DNA of 64,000 bases from Chrysaora quinquecirrha (lineage: Eukaryota; Cnidaria; Scyphozoa; Semaeostomeae; Pelagiidae): the NCBI GenBank assembly GCA_014526335.1, contig JACTAT010000060.1, forward strand, positions 5,788,986-5,852,985, read 5' to 3'. The translations under genes and the position numbers were made by a program. Position 1 is the stretch's first letter; each line of letters opens with the position of its first letter. The notes under the pieces were generated by a model that saw nothing but the letters and a program-made list of their open reading frames with translations, was not told where the DNA came from and did no database searches. This document shows positions 24,839 to 36,557 of this stretch, piece by piece.

Positions 24839-27800
24839 TTGAGGACCATTTAGGGAGCTTTTAGGAATTTTCGATATCTTGGAATTTGGGTGATTTTTGG
24901 CCATTTTGCCTTAGTATAGCCTTGCCATTTTGCCGAAAAATGGGCGATTTTAGGGTTTTGGTATCAAGTTTTCATCAAACCAGCGGCTTTATTATAGCGT
25001 TATAAAGGGTTGGAGTCCTTTATAGACTTTGAGGATCATTTAGGGATTTTTGAAGACTTTTCAATACCTTGGAATTTTGGCCATTTTTGCCATTTTGCCT
25101 TAGTATAGCCTTGCCTTTTGCCCAAAATTTGCGATTTTTAGGGTTTTGGTATTATCATTTTATCAAACAAAAGCTTTATTTCAGCCTCATAAAGGGTTGG
25201 AGTCCTTTTATAGCCTTTGAGGATCATTTAGGATTTTTGAAGAATTTTCGATGCCTTGGAATTTTGGCGATTTTTTGCCATTTTGCCTTAGTATGGCCTT
25301 GCCCTTTTGCCCAAAAATGGGCGATTTTTAGGTGTTTTGGTATCATTATTTTATCAAACCAGAAGCTTTATTTTAGCCTTATAAAGGGGTTTGAGTCCTT
25401 TATAGACTTTGAGGACCATTTAGGGAGCTTTTGGGGAATTTTCGATACCTTGAATTTTGGTCGATTTTTGGCCATTTTGCCTTAGTATAGCCTTGCCTTT
25501 TTGCCGAAAAGTGGGCGATTTTTAGGTGTTTTGGTATTATTATTTTATCAACCAGAAGCTTTATTTTAGCCTTATAAAGGGGTTGGAATCCTTTTATAGA
25601 CTTTGAGGACCATTTAGGGAGCTTTTAGGGAATTTTCGATATCTTGGAATTTGGGTGATTTTTGGCCATTTTGCCTTAGTATAGCCTTGCCTTTTTGCCG
25701 AAAAGTGGGCGATTTTTAGGTGTTTTGGTATCATTATTTTATCAAACCAAAAGCTTTATTTTAGCCTTATAAAGGGTTTGGAGTCCTTTTATAGACTTTG
25801 AGTGACATTTAGGGAGCTTTTGGGGAATTTTCGATATCTTGGGTTTTGGGCGATTTTTGGCCATTTTGCCTTAGTATAGCCTTGCCTTTTTGCCGAAAAA
25901 TGGGCGATTTTTAGGTGCTTTGGTATCATTATTTTATCAAACCAGAAGCTTTATTTTAGCCTTATAAAGGGTTTGGAGTCTTTTTATAGACTTTGAGTGA
26001 CATTTAGGGAGCTTTTGGGGAATTTTCGATATCTTGGGTTTTGGGCGATTTTTGGCCATTTTGCCTTAGTATAGCCTTGCCTTTTTGCCGAAAAGTAGGC
26101 CATTTTTAGGTGTTTTGGCATCATTATTTTATCAAACCAAAAGCTTTATTTTAGCCTTATAAAGGGTTTGGAGTCCTTTTATAGACTTTGAGTGACATCT
26201 AGGGAGCTTTTGGGGAATTTTCGATATCTTGGGTTTTGGGCGATTTTTGGCCAACTTGCCTTAGTATAGCCTTGCCTTTTTGCCGAAAAGTGGGTGATTT
26301 TTAGGTGTTTTGGTATCATTATTTTATCAAACCAAAAGCTTTATTTTAGCCTTATAAAGGGTTTGGAGTCCTTTTATAGACTTTGAGTGACATTTAGGGA
26401 GCTCTTGGGGAATTTTCGATATCTTGGGTTTTGGGCGATTTTTGGCCATTTTGCCTTAGTATAGCCTTGCCTTTTTGCCCAAAAATGGGCGATTTTTAGG
26501 TGCTTTAGTATCATTATTTTATCAAACCAGAAGCTTTATTTTAGCCTTATAAAGGGTTTGGAGTCTTTTTATAGACTTTGAGTGACATTTAGGGAGCTCT
26601 TGGGGAATTTTCGATATCTTGGGTTTTGGGCGATTTTTGGCCTTTTTGCCTTAGTATAGCCTTGCCTTTTTGTCGAAAAGTGGGCGATTTTTAGGTGTTT
26701 TGGTATCATTATTTTATCAAACCAAAAGCTTTATTTTAGCCTTATAAAGGGTTTGGAGTCCTTTATAGACTTTGAGTGACATTTAGGAGCTTTTGGGAAT
26801 TTTCGATATCTTGGGTTTTGGGCGATTTTTGGCCATTTTGCCTTAGTATAGCCTTGCCTTTTTGCCCAAAAATGGGCGATTTTTAGGTGCTTTGGTATCA
26901 TTATTTTATCAAACCAAAAGCTTTATTTTAGCCTTATAAAGGGTTTGGAGTCCTTTTATAGACTTTGAGTGACATTTAGGGAGCTTTTGGGGAATTTTCG
27001 ATATCTTGGGTTTTGGGCGATTTTTGGCCATTTTGCCTTAGTATAGCCTTGCCATTTTGCCGAAAAGTGGGCGATTTTTAGGTGTTTTGCTATCATTATT
27101 TTATCAAACCAAAAGCTTTATTTTAGCCTTATAAAGGGTTTGGAGTCCTTTTATAGACTTTGAGTGACATTTGGGGAGCTTTTGGGGAATTTTCGATATC
27201 TTGGGTTTTGGGCGATTTTTGGCCATTTTGCCTTAGTATAGCCTTGCCTTTTTGCCCAAAAATGGGCGATTTTTAGGTGCTTTGGTATCAATATTTTATC
27301 AAACCAAAAGCTTTATTTTAGCCTTATAAAGGGTGTGGAGTCCTTTATAGACTTTGAGTGACATTTAGGGAGCTTTTAGGGAGTTTTTGATACCTTGGGT
27401 TTTGGGCGATTTTTTGCCATTTTGCCTTAGTATAGCCTTGCCTTTTTGCCGAAAAGTGGCCGATTTTTAGGTGTTTTGGTATCATTATTTTATCAAACGA
27501 AAAGCTTTATTTTAGCCTTATAAAGGGTTTGCAGTCCTTTTATAGACTTTGAGTGACACTTAGGGAGCTTTTGGGGAATTTTCGATATCTTGTTTTTTGG
27601 GCGATTTTTGGCCATTTTGCCTTAGTATAGCCTTGCCTTTTTGCCCAAAAATGGGCGATTTTTATGTGCTTTGGTATCATTATTTTATCATACCAGAAGC
27701 TTTATTTAAGCCTTATAAAGGGTGTGGAGTCCTTTTATAGACTTTGAGTGACATTTAGGGAGCTTTTAGGGAATTTTTGATACCTTGGGTTTTGGGCGAT

Positions 27801-30800
27801 TTTCGGCCATTTTGCCTTAGTATAGCCTTGCCTTTTTGCCGAAAAATGGGCGATTTTTAGGTGTTTTGGTATCATTGTTTTATCAAACCAGAAGTTTTAT
27901 TTTAGCCCTATAAAGGGGTTGGAGTCCTTTTATAGACTTTGAGGCTCATTTAGGGAGCTTTTGGGGAATTTTGGAGACCTTGGAATTTTGGCGACTTTTA
28001 GCCATTTTGCCTTAGTATAGCCTTGCCTTTTTGCCGAAAAATGGGCGATTTTTAGGTGTTTTGGTATTATTATTTTATCAACCAGAAGCTTTATTTTAGC
28101 CTTATAAAGGGGTTGGAATCCTTTTATAGACTTTGAGGACCATTTAGGGAGCTTTTAGGGAATTTTCGATATCTTGGAATTTGGGTGATTTTTGGCCATT
28201 TTGCCTTAGTGTAGCCTTGCCTTTTTGCCGAAAAATGGGCGATTTTTAGGGGTTTTGGTATCAAGTTTTTCATCAAACCAGCGGCTTTATTATAGCGTTA
28301 TAAAGGGGTTGGAGTCCTTTTATAGCCTTTGAGGATCATTTAGGGTTTTTTGAAGACTTTTCAATACCTTGGAATTTTGGCCATTTTTTGCCATTTTGCC
28401 TTAGTATAGCCTTGCCTTTTTGCCCAAAAATGTGCGATTTTTAGGGTTTTGGTATTATCATTTTATCAAACAAAAAGCTTTATTTCAGCCTCATAAAAGG
28501 GTTGGAGTCCTTTTATAGCCTTTGAGGATCATTTAGGGATTTTTTTGAAGAATTTTCGATGCCTTGGAATTTTGGCGATTTTTTGCCATTTTGCCTTAGT
28601 ATGGCCTTGCCCTTTTGCCCAAAAATGGGCGATTTTTAGGTGTTTTGGTATCATTATTTTATCAAACCAGAAGCTTTATTTTAGCCTTATAAAGGGGTTT
28701 GAGTCCTTTATAGACTTTGAGGACCATTTAGGAGCTTTTGGGAATTTTCGATACCTTGAATTTTGGTCGATTTTGGCCATTTTGCCTTAGTATAGCCTTG
28801 CCTTTTTGCCGAAAAGTGGGCGATTTTAGGTGTTTTGGTATTATTATTTTATCAACCAGAAGCTTTATTTTAGCCTTATAAAGGGTTGGAATCCTTTTAT
28901 GGACTTTGAGGACCATTTAGGGAGCTTTTAGAATTTTCGATATCTTGGAATTTGGGTGATTTTTGGCCATTTTGCCTTAGTATAGCCTTGCCTTTTGCCG
29001 AAAAGTGGGCGATTTTTAGGTGTTTTGGTATCATTATTTTATCAAACCAAAAGCTTTATTTTAGCCTTATAAAGGGTTTGGAGTCCTTTTATAGACTTTG
29101 AGTGACATTTAGGGAGCTTTTGGGGAATTTTCGATATCTTGGGTTTTGGGCGATTTTTGGCCATTTTGCCTTAGTATAGCCTTGCCTTTTTGCCCAAAAA
29201 TGGACGATTTTTAGGTGCTTTGGTATCATTATTTTATCAAACCAGAAGCTTTATTTTAGCCCTATAAAGGGGTTGGAGTCCTTTTATAGACTTTGAGTGA
29301 CATTTAGGGAGCTTTTGGGGAATTTTTGGATGCCTTGGATTTTTGGCGATTTTTGGCCATTTTGCCTTAGTATAGCCTTGCCTCTTTGCCCAAAAATGGA
29401 CGATTTTTAGGTGCTTTGGTATCATTATTTTATTAAACCAGAAGCTTTATTTTAGCCCTATAAAGGGTTTGGAGTCCTTTTATAGACTTTGAGGCTCATT
29501 TAGGGAGCTTTTGGGGAATTTTCGAGACCTTGGAATTTTGGCGATGTTTAGCCATTTTGCCTTAGTATAGCCTTGCCTTTTTGCCGAAAAATGGGCGATT
29601 TTTAGGTGCTTTAGTATCATTATCTTATCAAACCAGAAGCTTTACTTCATTTAGGGAGCTTTTGGGGAATTTTCGATACCTTGGGTTTTGGGCGATTTTT
29701 GGCCATTTTGCCTTAGTATAGCCTTGCCTTTTGCCCAAAAATGGACGATTTTTAGGTGCTTTGGCATCATTATTTTATTAAACCAGAAGCTTTATTTTAG
29801 CCCTATAAAGGGTTTGGAGTCCTTTATAGACTTTGAGGCTCATTTAGGGAGCTTTTGGGGAATTTTCGAGACCTTGGAATTTTGGCGATTTTAGCCATTT
29901 TGCCTTAGTATAGCCTTGCCTTTTGCCGAAAAATGGGCGATTTTTAGGTGCTTTAGTATCATTATCTTATCAAACCAGAAGCTTTACTTCATTTAGGGAG
30001 CTTTTGGGGAATTTTCGATACCTTGGGTTTTGGGCGATTTTTGAACATTTTGCCTTAGTATAGCCTTGCCTTTTTGCCCAAAAATGGACGATTTTTAGGT
30101 GCTTTGGTATCATTATTTTATCAAACCAGAAGCTTTATTTTAGCCCTATAAAGGGGTTGAAGTCCTTTTATAGACTTTGAGGCTCATTTAGGGAGCTTTT
30201 GGGGAATCTTCGAGACCTTGGAATTTTGGCGATTTTTAGCCATTTTGCCTTAGTATAGCCTTGCCTTTTTGCCGAAAAATGGGCGATTTTTGGGTGCTTT
30301 AGTATCATTATCTTATCAAACCAGAAGCTTTACTTCATTTAGGGAGCTTTTGGGGAATTTTCGATACCTTGGGTTTTGGGCGATTTTTGAACATTTTGCC
30401 TTAGTATAGCCTTGCCTTTTTGCCCAAAAATGGACGATTTTTAGGTGCTTTGGTATCATTATTTTATCAAACCAGAAGCTTTATTTTAGCCCTATAAAGG
30501 GGTTGAAGTCCTTTTATAGACTTTGAGGCTCATTTAGGGAGCTTTTGGGGAATCTTCGAGACTTTGGAATTTTGGCGATTTTTAGCCATTTTGCCTTAGT
30601 ATAGCCTTGCCTTTTTGCCGAAAAATGGGCGATTTTTAGGTGCTTTAGTATCATTATCTTATCAAACCAGAAGCTTTACTTCATTTAGGGAGCTTTTGGG
30701 GAATTTTCGATACCTTGGGTTTTGGGCGATTTTTGAACATTTTGCCTTAGTATAGCCTTGCCTTTTGGCCGAAAAATGGGCGATTTTTAGGTGTTTTGGT

Positions 30801-31158
30801 ATCATTATTTTATCAAACCAGAAGCTTTATTTTAGCCCTATAAAGGGGTTGGAGTCCTTTTATAGACCTTGAGGCTCATTTAGGGAGCTTTTAGGGAATT
30901 TTGGAGACCTTGGAATTTTGGCGATTTTGCCTTAGTATAGCCTTGCCTTTTTGCCGACAAAATGGCGATTTTTAGGTGTTTTGGTATTATTATTTTATTA
31001 ACCAGAAGCTTTATTTTAGCCTTATAAAGGGGTTGGAATCCTTTTATAGACTTTGAGGACCATTTAGGGAGCTTTTAGGGAATTTTCGATATCTTGGAAT
31101 TTGGGTGATTTTTGGCCATTTTGCCTTAGTATAGCCTTGCCTTTTTGCCGAAAAATGG
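24839..31158 (+). repeat. 195-bp satellite array, right part
   Basis: Continues the same monomer in the same orientation after the gap. Ordered groups of monomer variants recur. For example, a variant with TATTATTATTTTATCAACCAG, a variant with GCGGCTTTATTATAGCG and a variant with ATTTCAGCCTCATAAA follow each other around 19550-20000, 22620-23040 and 28070-28500. This indicates multi-monomer duplications. The array stops abruptly at block A1. Confidence 0.96.
29645..30700 (+). repeat. 346-bp two-monomer higher-order repeat with internal deletion
   Basis: The junction word TTTACTTCATTTAGGG, formed by deleting part of one monomer, occurs with its C at 29645, 29987, 30333 and 30679. Spacings are 342, 346 and 346 bp. 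Each unit is therefore two satellite monomers minus about 44 bp, amplified in tandem four times. This is a clear local higher-order repeat. Confidence 0.85.
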
Positions 31159-32064
31159 TTTTGTGTTCGAAGAACTTCGAACACATTGGTGTGGGTGGAT
31201 GTCACTCACTCACTCACTCACTCACTAACTCACCACTCACTCAACTAACCAACGCTTGAACAATGGAAAACGTGTAACAATAGGGCCATTGTCAAGAATG
31301 CCATTAGGGCCATTGTCTCGGCCATTTATGCGCAATTTGCGGTTAGTTGTTCACAATTCGGCCTGCAAGCACTTTTGTCAATCTGGGGTCATGTGACAAC
31401 TGACTCATCCTTGTTTACTAAATGGAACTGGAAAATTGCCACCTTGCTTTGGTAAATGACATTTCAGGCATTCTCAACATTTAACAAAGAGTTTTGCCAA
31501 AGAGCGGCAATTTCAAAACAGTTTTCAAAACAAATCATCATTAATATTATCCTCACGATGAAAATCGTCATAATAATAATAATAATGATAATCATCATCA
31601 TCATCATCATCATGATTACTATCACCACCATTGACGGTGTGCAACATCTAAAGGAACGCTACCACCACCACAACCAGCCCTACAACCATCACCTCGACCA
31701 CCCTATCACCACCACCGGAACCACCCTACAACCATCACCTCGACCACCCTTATCACCACCACCACAACTACCCCTACAACCATCACCACGATCACCCCTA
31801 TCACAACCACCACAACCACCCCTTCAGCACCACAACCACCTCTATCACCACCACCATACCCACCATACAACCACAATCACCCCTACCAACCAGCATCATG
31901 ATCATCGTGTTCATCAACATCATCATCATAACCACCACCATTATCATCATAATCATTATCGTCATTGTTGTGCATACCGATGAACATCTTTCATCATTTG
32001 ACCGAAATAGCTATATTCAACCAGAGTCGTTCTTCGAACATGCCCATAGGGCCCCTATGTTTTG
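31159..32064 (+). repeat. Block A, copy 1 (interrupts the satellite)
   Basis: This 0.9-kb segment is near-identical to 62024-62909. It starts TTTTGTGTTCGAAG and ends CCCCTATGTTTTG. Positions 31163-31184 form a perfect hairpin with 10-bp arms and a 2-nt loop, and the motif TTCTTCGAACATG recurs inverted near the right end (about 32033-32045), so the ends are weakly inverted-repeat-like. It also holds a (CACT)n run near 31204-31240 and a CAT/CAC-rich low-complexity stretch. Compared with the monomer consensus about 84 bp of satellite are missing at the insertion point, so this is not a clean transposon-type insertion. Confidence 0.85.
31566..31965 (+). repeat. CAT/CAC/ACC-rich low-complexity tract
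   Basis: Imperfect trinucleotide runs (AAT, ATC, ACC, CAC). They leave a long open frame that would encode a His/Pro/Thr-rich peptide. The frame exists because of the trinucleotide period, it has no domain, and the same is true of the copy at 62412-62815. I annotate it as simple repeat, not as a gene. Confidence 0.85.
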
Positions 32065-32964
32065 GACTTTGAGGACCATTTAGGGAGCTTTTGGGGGAAT
32101 TTTCGATACCTTGCAATTTTGGCGATTTTTGGCCATTTTGCTTTAGTATAGCCTTGCCTTTTTGCTCAAAAATGAGCGATTTTTAGGGGTTTTGGTATCA
32201 AGTTTTTCATCAAACCAGCGGCTTTATTATAGCGTTATAAAGGGATTGGAGTCCTTTTATAGCCTTTGAGGATCATTTAAAAAGTTTTCAGGGACTTTTC
32301 GATACCTTGGAATTTAGGCGATTTTTGGGCATTTTGCCTTAGTATAGCCTTGCCTTTTGGCTGAAAAATGGGCGATTTTTAGGTGTTTTGGTATCATTAT
32401 TTTATCAAACCAGAAGCTTTATATTAGCCTTATAAAGGGGTTGGAGTCCTTTACAGACTTTGAGGACCATTTAGGGAGCTTTTGGGGGAATTTTCGATAC
32501 CTTGCAATTTTGGCGATTTTTGGCGATTTTGCTTTAGTATAGCCTTGCCTTTTTGCTCAAAAATGAGCGATTTTTAGGGGTTTTGGTATCAAGTTTTTCA
32601 TCAAACCAGCGGCTTTATTATACCGTTATAAAGGGGTTGGAGTCCTTTTATAGCCTTTGAGGATCATTTAAAAAGTTTTCAGGGACTTTTCGATACCTTG
32701 GAATTTAGGCGATTTTTGGCTATTTTGCCTTAGTATAGCCTTGCCTTTTTGCCGAAAAATGTGCGATTTTTAGGTGTTTTGGTATTATTATTTTACCAAA
32801 CCAGAAGTTTTTTTTAGCCTTATAAAGGGGTTGGAGTCCTTACAGACTTTGAGGCTCATTTAGGAGCTTTTGGGGAATTTTCGATACCTTGCAATTTTGG
32901 CGATTTTGGCCATTTTGCTTTAGTAAAGCCTTGCCTTTTGCTCAAAAATGAGCGATTTTAGGGT
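32065..32964 (+). repeat. 195-bp satellite, resumed (about 4.6 monomers)
   Basis: The satellite restarts mid-monomer at GACTTTGAGG and runs in the same orientation. It stops inside a monomer, directly against the FB1 tip at 32965. Confidence 0.95.
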
Positions 32965-35393
32965 GGCATACCGGAATTTGATGACCCAGGACGCAGGTGG
33001 GACCCGGGACGTGGGACTCAAGTGGGACGCGGGACCCGGGACGGAAGTGGGACGCGGGACTCAAAACGGAAGTGGGACGTGGGACTCAGGTGGGACCCGG
33101 GACGCGGGACTCAGGTGGGACCCGGGACCAGGGACGGAAGTGGGACGTGGGACTCAGGTGGGACCCGGGACGCGGGACTCAGGTTGGACCCGGGACTCAG
33201 GTGGGACCCGGGATGCGGGACTCACGTGGGACGCGGGACTCAGGTGGGACCCGAGACCCGGGACTCAGGTGGGACCTTGGACTCAGGTGGGACCCGGGAC
33301 TCAGGTGGGACCCGGGATGCGGGACTCACGTGGGACGCGGGACTCAGGTGGGACCCGAGACCCGGGACTCAGGTGGGACCTTGGACTCAGGTGGGCCCTA
33401 GGACTCAGGTGGGACCCGGGACGTGGGGCGAGGACTCGGGTGGGACCCGGGACACGGGACTCAGGTGGGACCAGGGAAGCGGGACTCAGGTGGGACCTTG
33501 GACCTGGTAACGGAATGGGACCTGAGACCTGGGGAGCGAGTTGGTCCTGGGACCTAGGACGCAGTTGAGAACTTGGAACTGGGACGCATATTGGACCAGA
33601 AACCTAGGGCCAAGGACTCAGTTGGGACCTTAAACTCTGCGCAAGGATGGGGCCTGGGACAAGGTTTTGACCTGGAAAGTGGTTGCTTGCTGGACCATTA
33701 GTATGACGTTTGAGTAGAGAAATTTGATCACTTGATAGAAAAACTGAATCAACATAATTAAATATCTATGAAAATGCTTTTCACAAAAATGTTTAAAAAG
33801 TTACAAAATGAAACCAAAGTTCATAACCGTTCATTGATTTTTAGACTTAAATTCTACTCATAATGCCAACGAACTAAGTGTAACAGAAAACGAGAAAAAA
33901 ACTCATGATTTTAGTAAACAAAAATGCGTTAAGTAACCATTATTGCTCAATGTTCCCTCTATTGTACAAATTTGGAGTCTGGAGATTTGAACCTACTAAG
34001 TTAGTCGCTGCGATGATTTGAATTCCAAACCGAAAAAATGATTATTGAAGTTGAAGAATGAAACCTTTTTCGTTGAAATTAGACATGCTTCATCAACATT
34101 CCTTGAATAGCGGCTCCTAGAGAAAGGCAGTGCATACTTCATAGGGCATAAATCCTTACAGGTTGGGAATTTTCCTTTTTAACGATGTTCTAGTTAAGAT
34201 AACAAAACAACAGAAGAAACAAACATGCGTAACGTTATAAAAATAAGAAATACAGTAATTTATACTTCGTAATTCAAACGGTGTAGTCAAGATCTTCAAT
34301 TCAAAATTAAATTCCTATGCCACAATTTCGCAAAATCTTTTTGTGCTCAGGAAGCAAGAAAGGCTTCAGTTGCGGAGGAACAACAATCATTTGCGGAGAA
34401 AACATTTGATTGTTGTGCGCTATGCAAGCGCGATTAAAGTGATAATACAGTATGTGAAACAAACTCTTGCTTATTCTAATAAAATATAGAGAAAGGGCGC
34501 AGGCATTTATGACAATGTATGTTTATTATTGGGACGACATTTTCTCTTGAAGTTTTCTATCTTAAGACAATATCGCTGCAAACTTATATCGAAATGCAAA
34601 TAGCTACCACACGTTTTTCGTGCAGACAGTTCTCTTCTTGTTTTGGTTCACAATTATCAATTTATAATCCACACGAACTGATGTTTGCAATAAAGATTAC
34701 AACATATCTAAGTTTCTTTGCTTTTTGTGATATGTTACCTTTCCTGTTATTTTAACAGGAGACATAACTTTCTCTAAGTCAGGTCATCTATACTTAGAGG
34801 CAGAAGGGGATTGAAATAACCGTTTGGGTAGATCTTAGTACTAGGTGCTACGATGCTGTAACGGCCAGATGCTGGAGCCATGTTTCTTCTGCCAAGTCTT
34901 CCAAAAAGATAAAACATCCAGTACTGAAGATTTTTTTAGCAAGCAACTAGCACCTGAGTCCCAGGTCCCACCTGAGTCCCGCTTCCCTGGTCTCACCTGA
35001 GTCCCAGGTCCCACCTGAGTCCCACGTCCCGGGTCCCACCTGAGTCACGGGTCCCGGGTCCCATCTGAGTCCCAGGTCCTACCTGAGTCCCACGTCCCGG
35101 GTCCCACTTGAGTCCCGGGTCCTGGGTCCCATCTGAGTCCCAGGTCCCACCCGAGTCCCGGGTCCCGGGTCCCACCTGAGTCCCGCGTCCCAGGTCCCAC
35201 CTGAGTCCCGCGTCCCACTTCCGTCCCGGGTCCCGGGTCCCACCTGAGTCCCGCGTCCCGGGTCCCACCTGAGTCCCACGTCCCACTTCCGTCTTGAGTC
35301 CCGCGTCCCACTTCCGTCCCGGGTCCCGCGTCCCACTTGAGTCCCACGTCCCGGGTCCCACCTGCGTCCCGGGTCATCAAATTCCGGTATGCC
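32965..35393. mobile_element. Foldback-type element FB1, copy X
   Basis: The ends read GGCATACCGGAATTTGATGA inward from both sides. Each tip leads into a long inverted arm made of a GC-rich minisatellite: left arm from 32965 to about 33600, right arm from about 34950 to 35393. A 1.35-kb AT-rich middle separates the arms. Units are built from GGGACCC, GGGACGC and GGGACTCAGGT in 18- or 25-bp combinations. Long inverted repeats built of tandem repeats are the hallmark of foldback (FB/Galileo/TU-type) elements. Unlike copy Y, this one has no target duplication: the left flank is satellite and the right flank is the FB2 interior. No transposase is encoded. Confidence 0.8.
34774..34881 (-). CDS. 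Small open frame in FB1 middle, copy X (hypothetical)
   Basis: A 35-codon frame from an ATG, beginning MAPASGRYS and ending SIDDLT then TAG, close to the inner end of the right FB1 arm. It is preserved in copy Y. I do not recognise it, and it may be chance or the remnant of a captured exon. A second frame in the FB1 middle on the plus strand (34519-34755, 78 codons) is identical in copy Y but equally anonymous. Recent duplication alone explains both identities, so preservation is weak evidence for coding. Confidence 0.15.
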   Translation of the reverse strand: MAPASGRYSIVAPSTKIYPNGYFNPLLPLSIDDLT

Positions 35394-36557
35394 GGAGGCT
35401 AAGTCATTAATTTGACAACAATAATTTGTGGTTAATACTTTTTATCATTATACAATTTTCGTTTTGTTGGTAAACTCAACTTTTGTTAGTATACGAGTAT
35501 TTTGCTGCTTGAATAGCTACTATTTCTAGATTAGGTTTGCAGTAAGAAGCCGCCAGTTCCGCCATTTTGTTTAGTTTCTACAACCCATTCCTGGGTCTAT
35601 AGGTGAGTTTCGTAGTATTCTAACGGTATTTATGTATTTATCGTGTTGTCTAAAGAAATATAATTCGACTTTGATTCATTGAAATTTGCAGCACTATTTG
35701 AAAGGTTCAATATTTCATAGTTGTCTAGAGTTGGCATTTCGCGCAACTGACTCTCCATAAGAAAGCAGCGAGCTTCGGGAGTCAGGTATCAATAACTTGT
35801 TGTATTAATTAGCGCGACTTTTCAAAAAATGGAAGCCCAGAACACTCTTCTATTAAAAAAGTGTATGTTTAGAGCTGTTTTTTTTACAGATGTAGGCCCC
35901 ACAAAACGCATCACTGTCTGCTTAGAGATACTTCCCGTTCATACAACACCGTTGCAATTTCTCTAATGAGTTGCACGCCCACCACTGTACTGATGGTATC
36001 CCTCCACTGTACTGAACATCCACCCCTGTACTGATGGTATCCCTCCACTGTACTGAACATCCACCCCTGTACTGATGGTATCCCTCCACTGTACTGATGG
36101 TATCCCTCCACTGTACTGAACATCCACCACCGTACTCATGGTATCCCTCCACTGTACTGATGGTATCCCTCCACCCAACTCATGGTATCCCTCCACTGTA
36201 CTGAACATCCACCACTGTACTCCAGGTATCCCTCCACTGTACTGAACATCCACCACTGTACTCATGGTATCCCTCCACTGTACTCATGGTATCCCTCCAC
36301 GCAACTCATGGTATCCCTCCACTGTACTGAACATCCACCACTGCACTCATGGTATCCCTCCACTGTACTCATGGTATCCCTCCACTGTACTGAACATCCA
36401 CCACTGTACTCATGGTATCCCTCCACTGTACTCATGGTATCCCTCCACTGTACTGAACATCCACCACTGTACTCATGGTATCCCTCCACTGTACTCATGG
36501 TATCCCTCCACTGTACTGAACATCCACCACTGTACTGCACACCCACCACTGTACTTA
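35394..36557 (+). mobile_element. FB2 element, right half, copy X
   Basis: Matches 47493-48718 in Y. It starts with a 0.4-kb AT-rich interior segment and passes the arm boundary near 35790. It then carries the inverted arm that ends in a minisatellite at 35975-36557, with units of 22 bp (GTATCCCTCCACTGTACTCA plus TG) and 41 bp that include GAACATCCACCACTG. The matching left arm is absent here because FB1 directly precedes this half. Long open frames on both strands come from the 63-bp (22+41) period and are not genes. Confidence 0.75.

Noticed and set aside
31163..31184. Heat-shock element in the GTGTTCGAAG hairpin
   Set aside because: The GAA and TTC blocks are not spaced as nGAAnnTTCnnGAAn; the palindrome is better seen as a hairpin.
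31456..31983. 175-codon His-rich frame, also at 62430-62828
   Set aside because: It comes from CAT/CAC low-complexity DNA; metal-binding function would be speculation.
7764..32964. Many 60-80-codon open frames in the satellite, such as 20018-20266
   Set aside because: The monomer is 195 bp, a multiple of three, so the same frame reappears in each unit. Frames end within a monomer, change with homopolymer errors, and show no domain.
32948..33568. Long frames rich in GTRDSGGTRD-like repeats, also at 44178-44884 and on the minus strand
   Set aside because: They arise from the FB1 minisatellite, are open in several frames on one strand, and follow the repeat units rather than any protein family.
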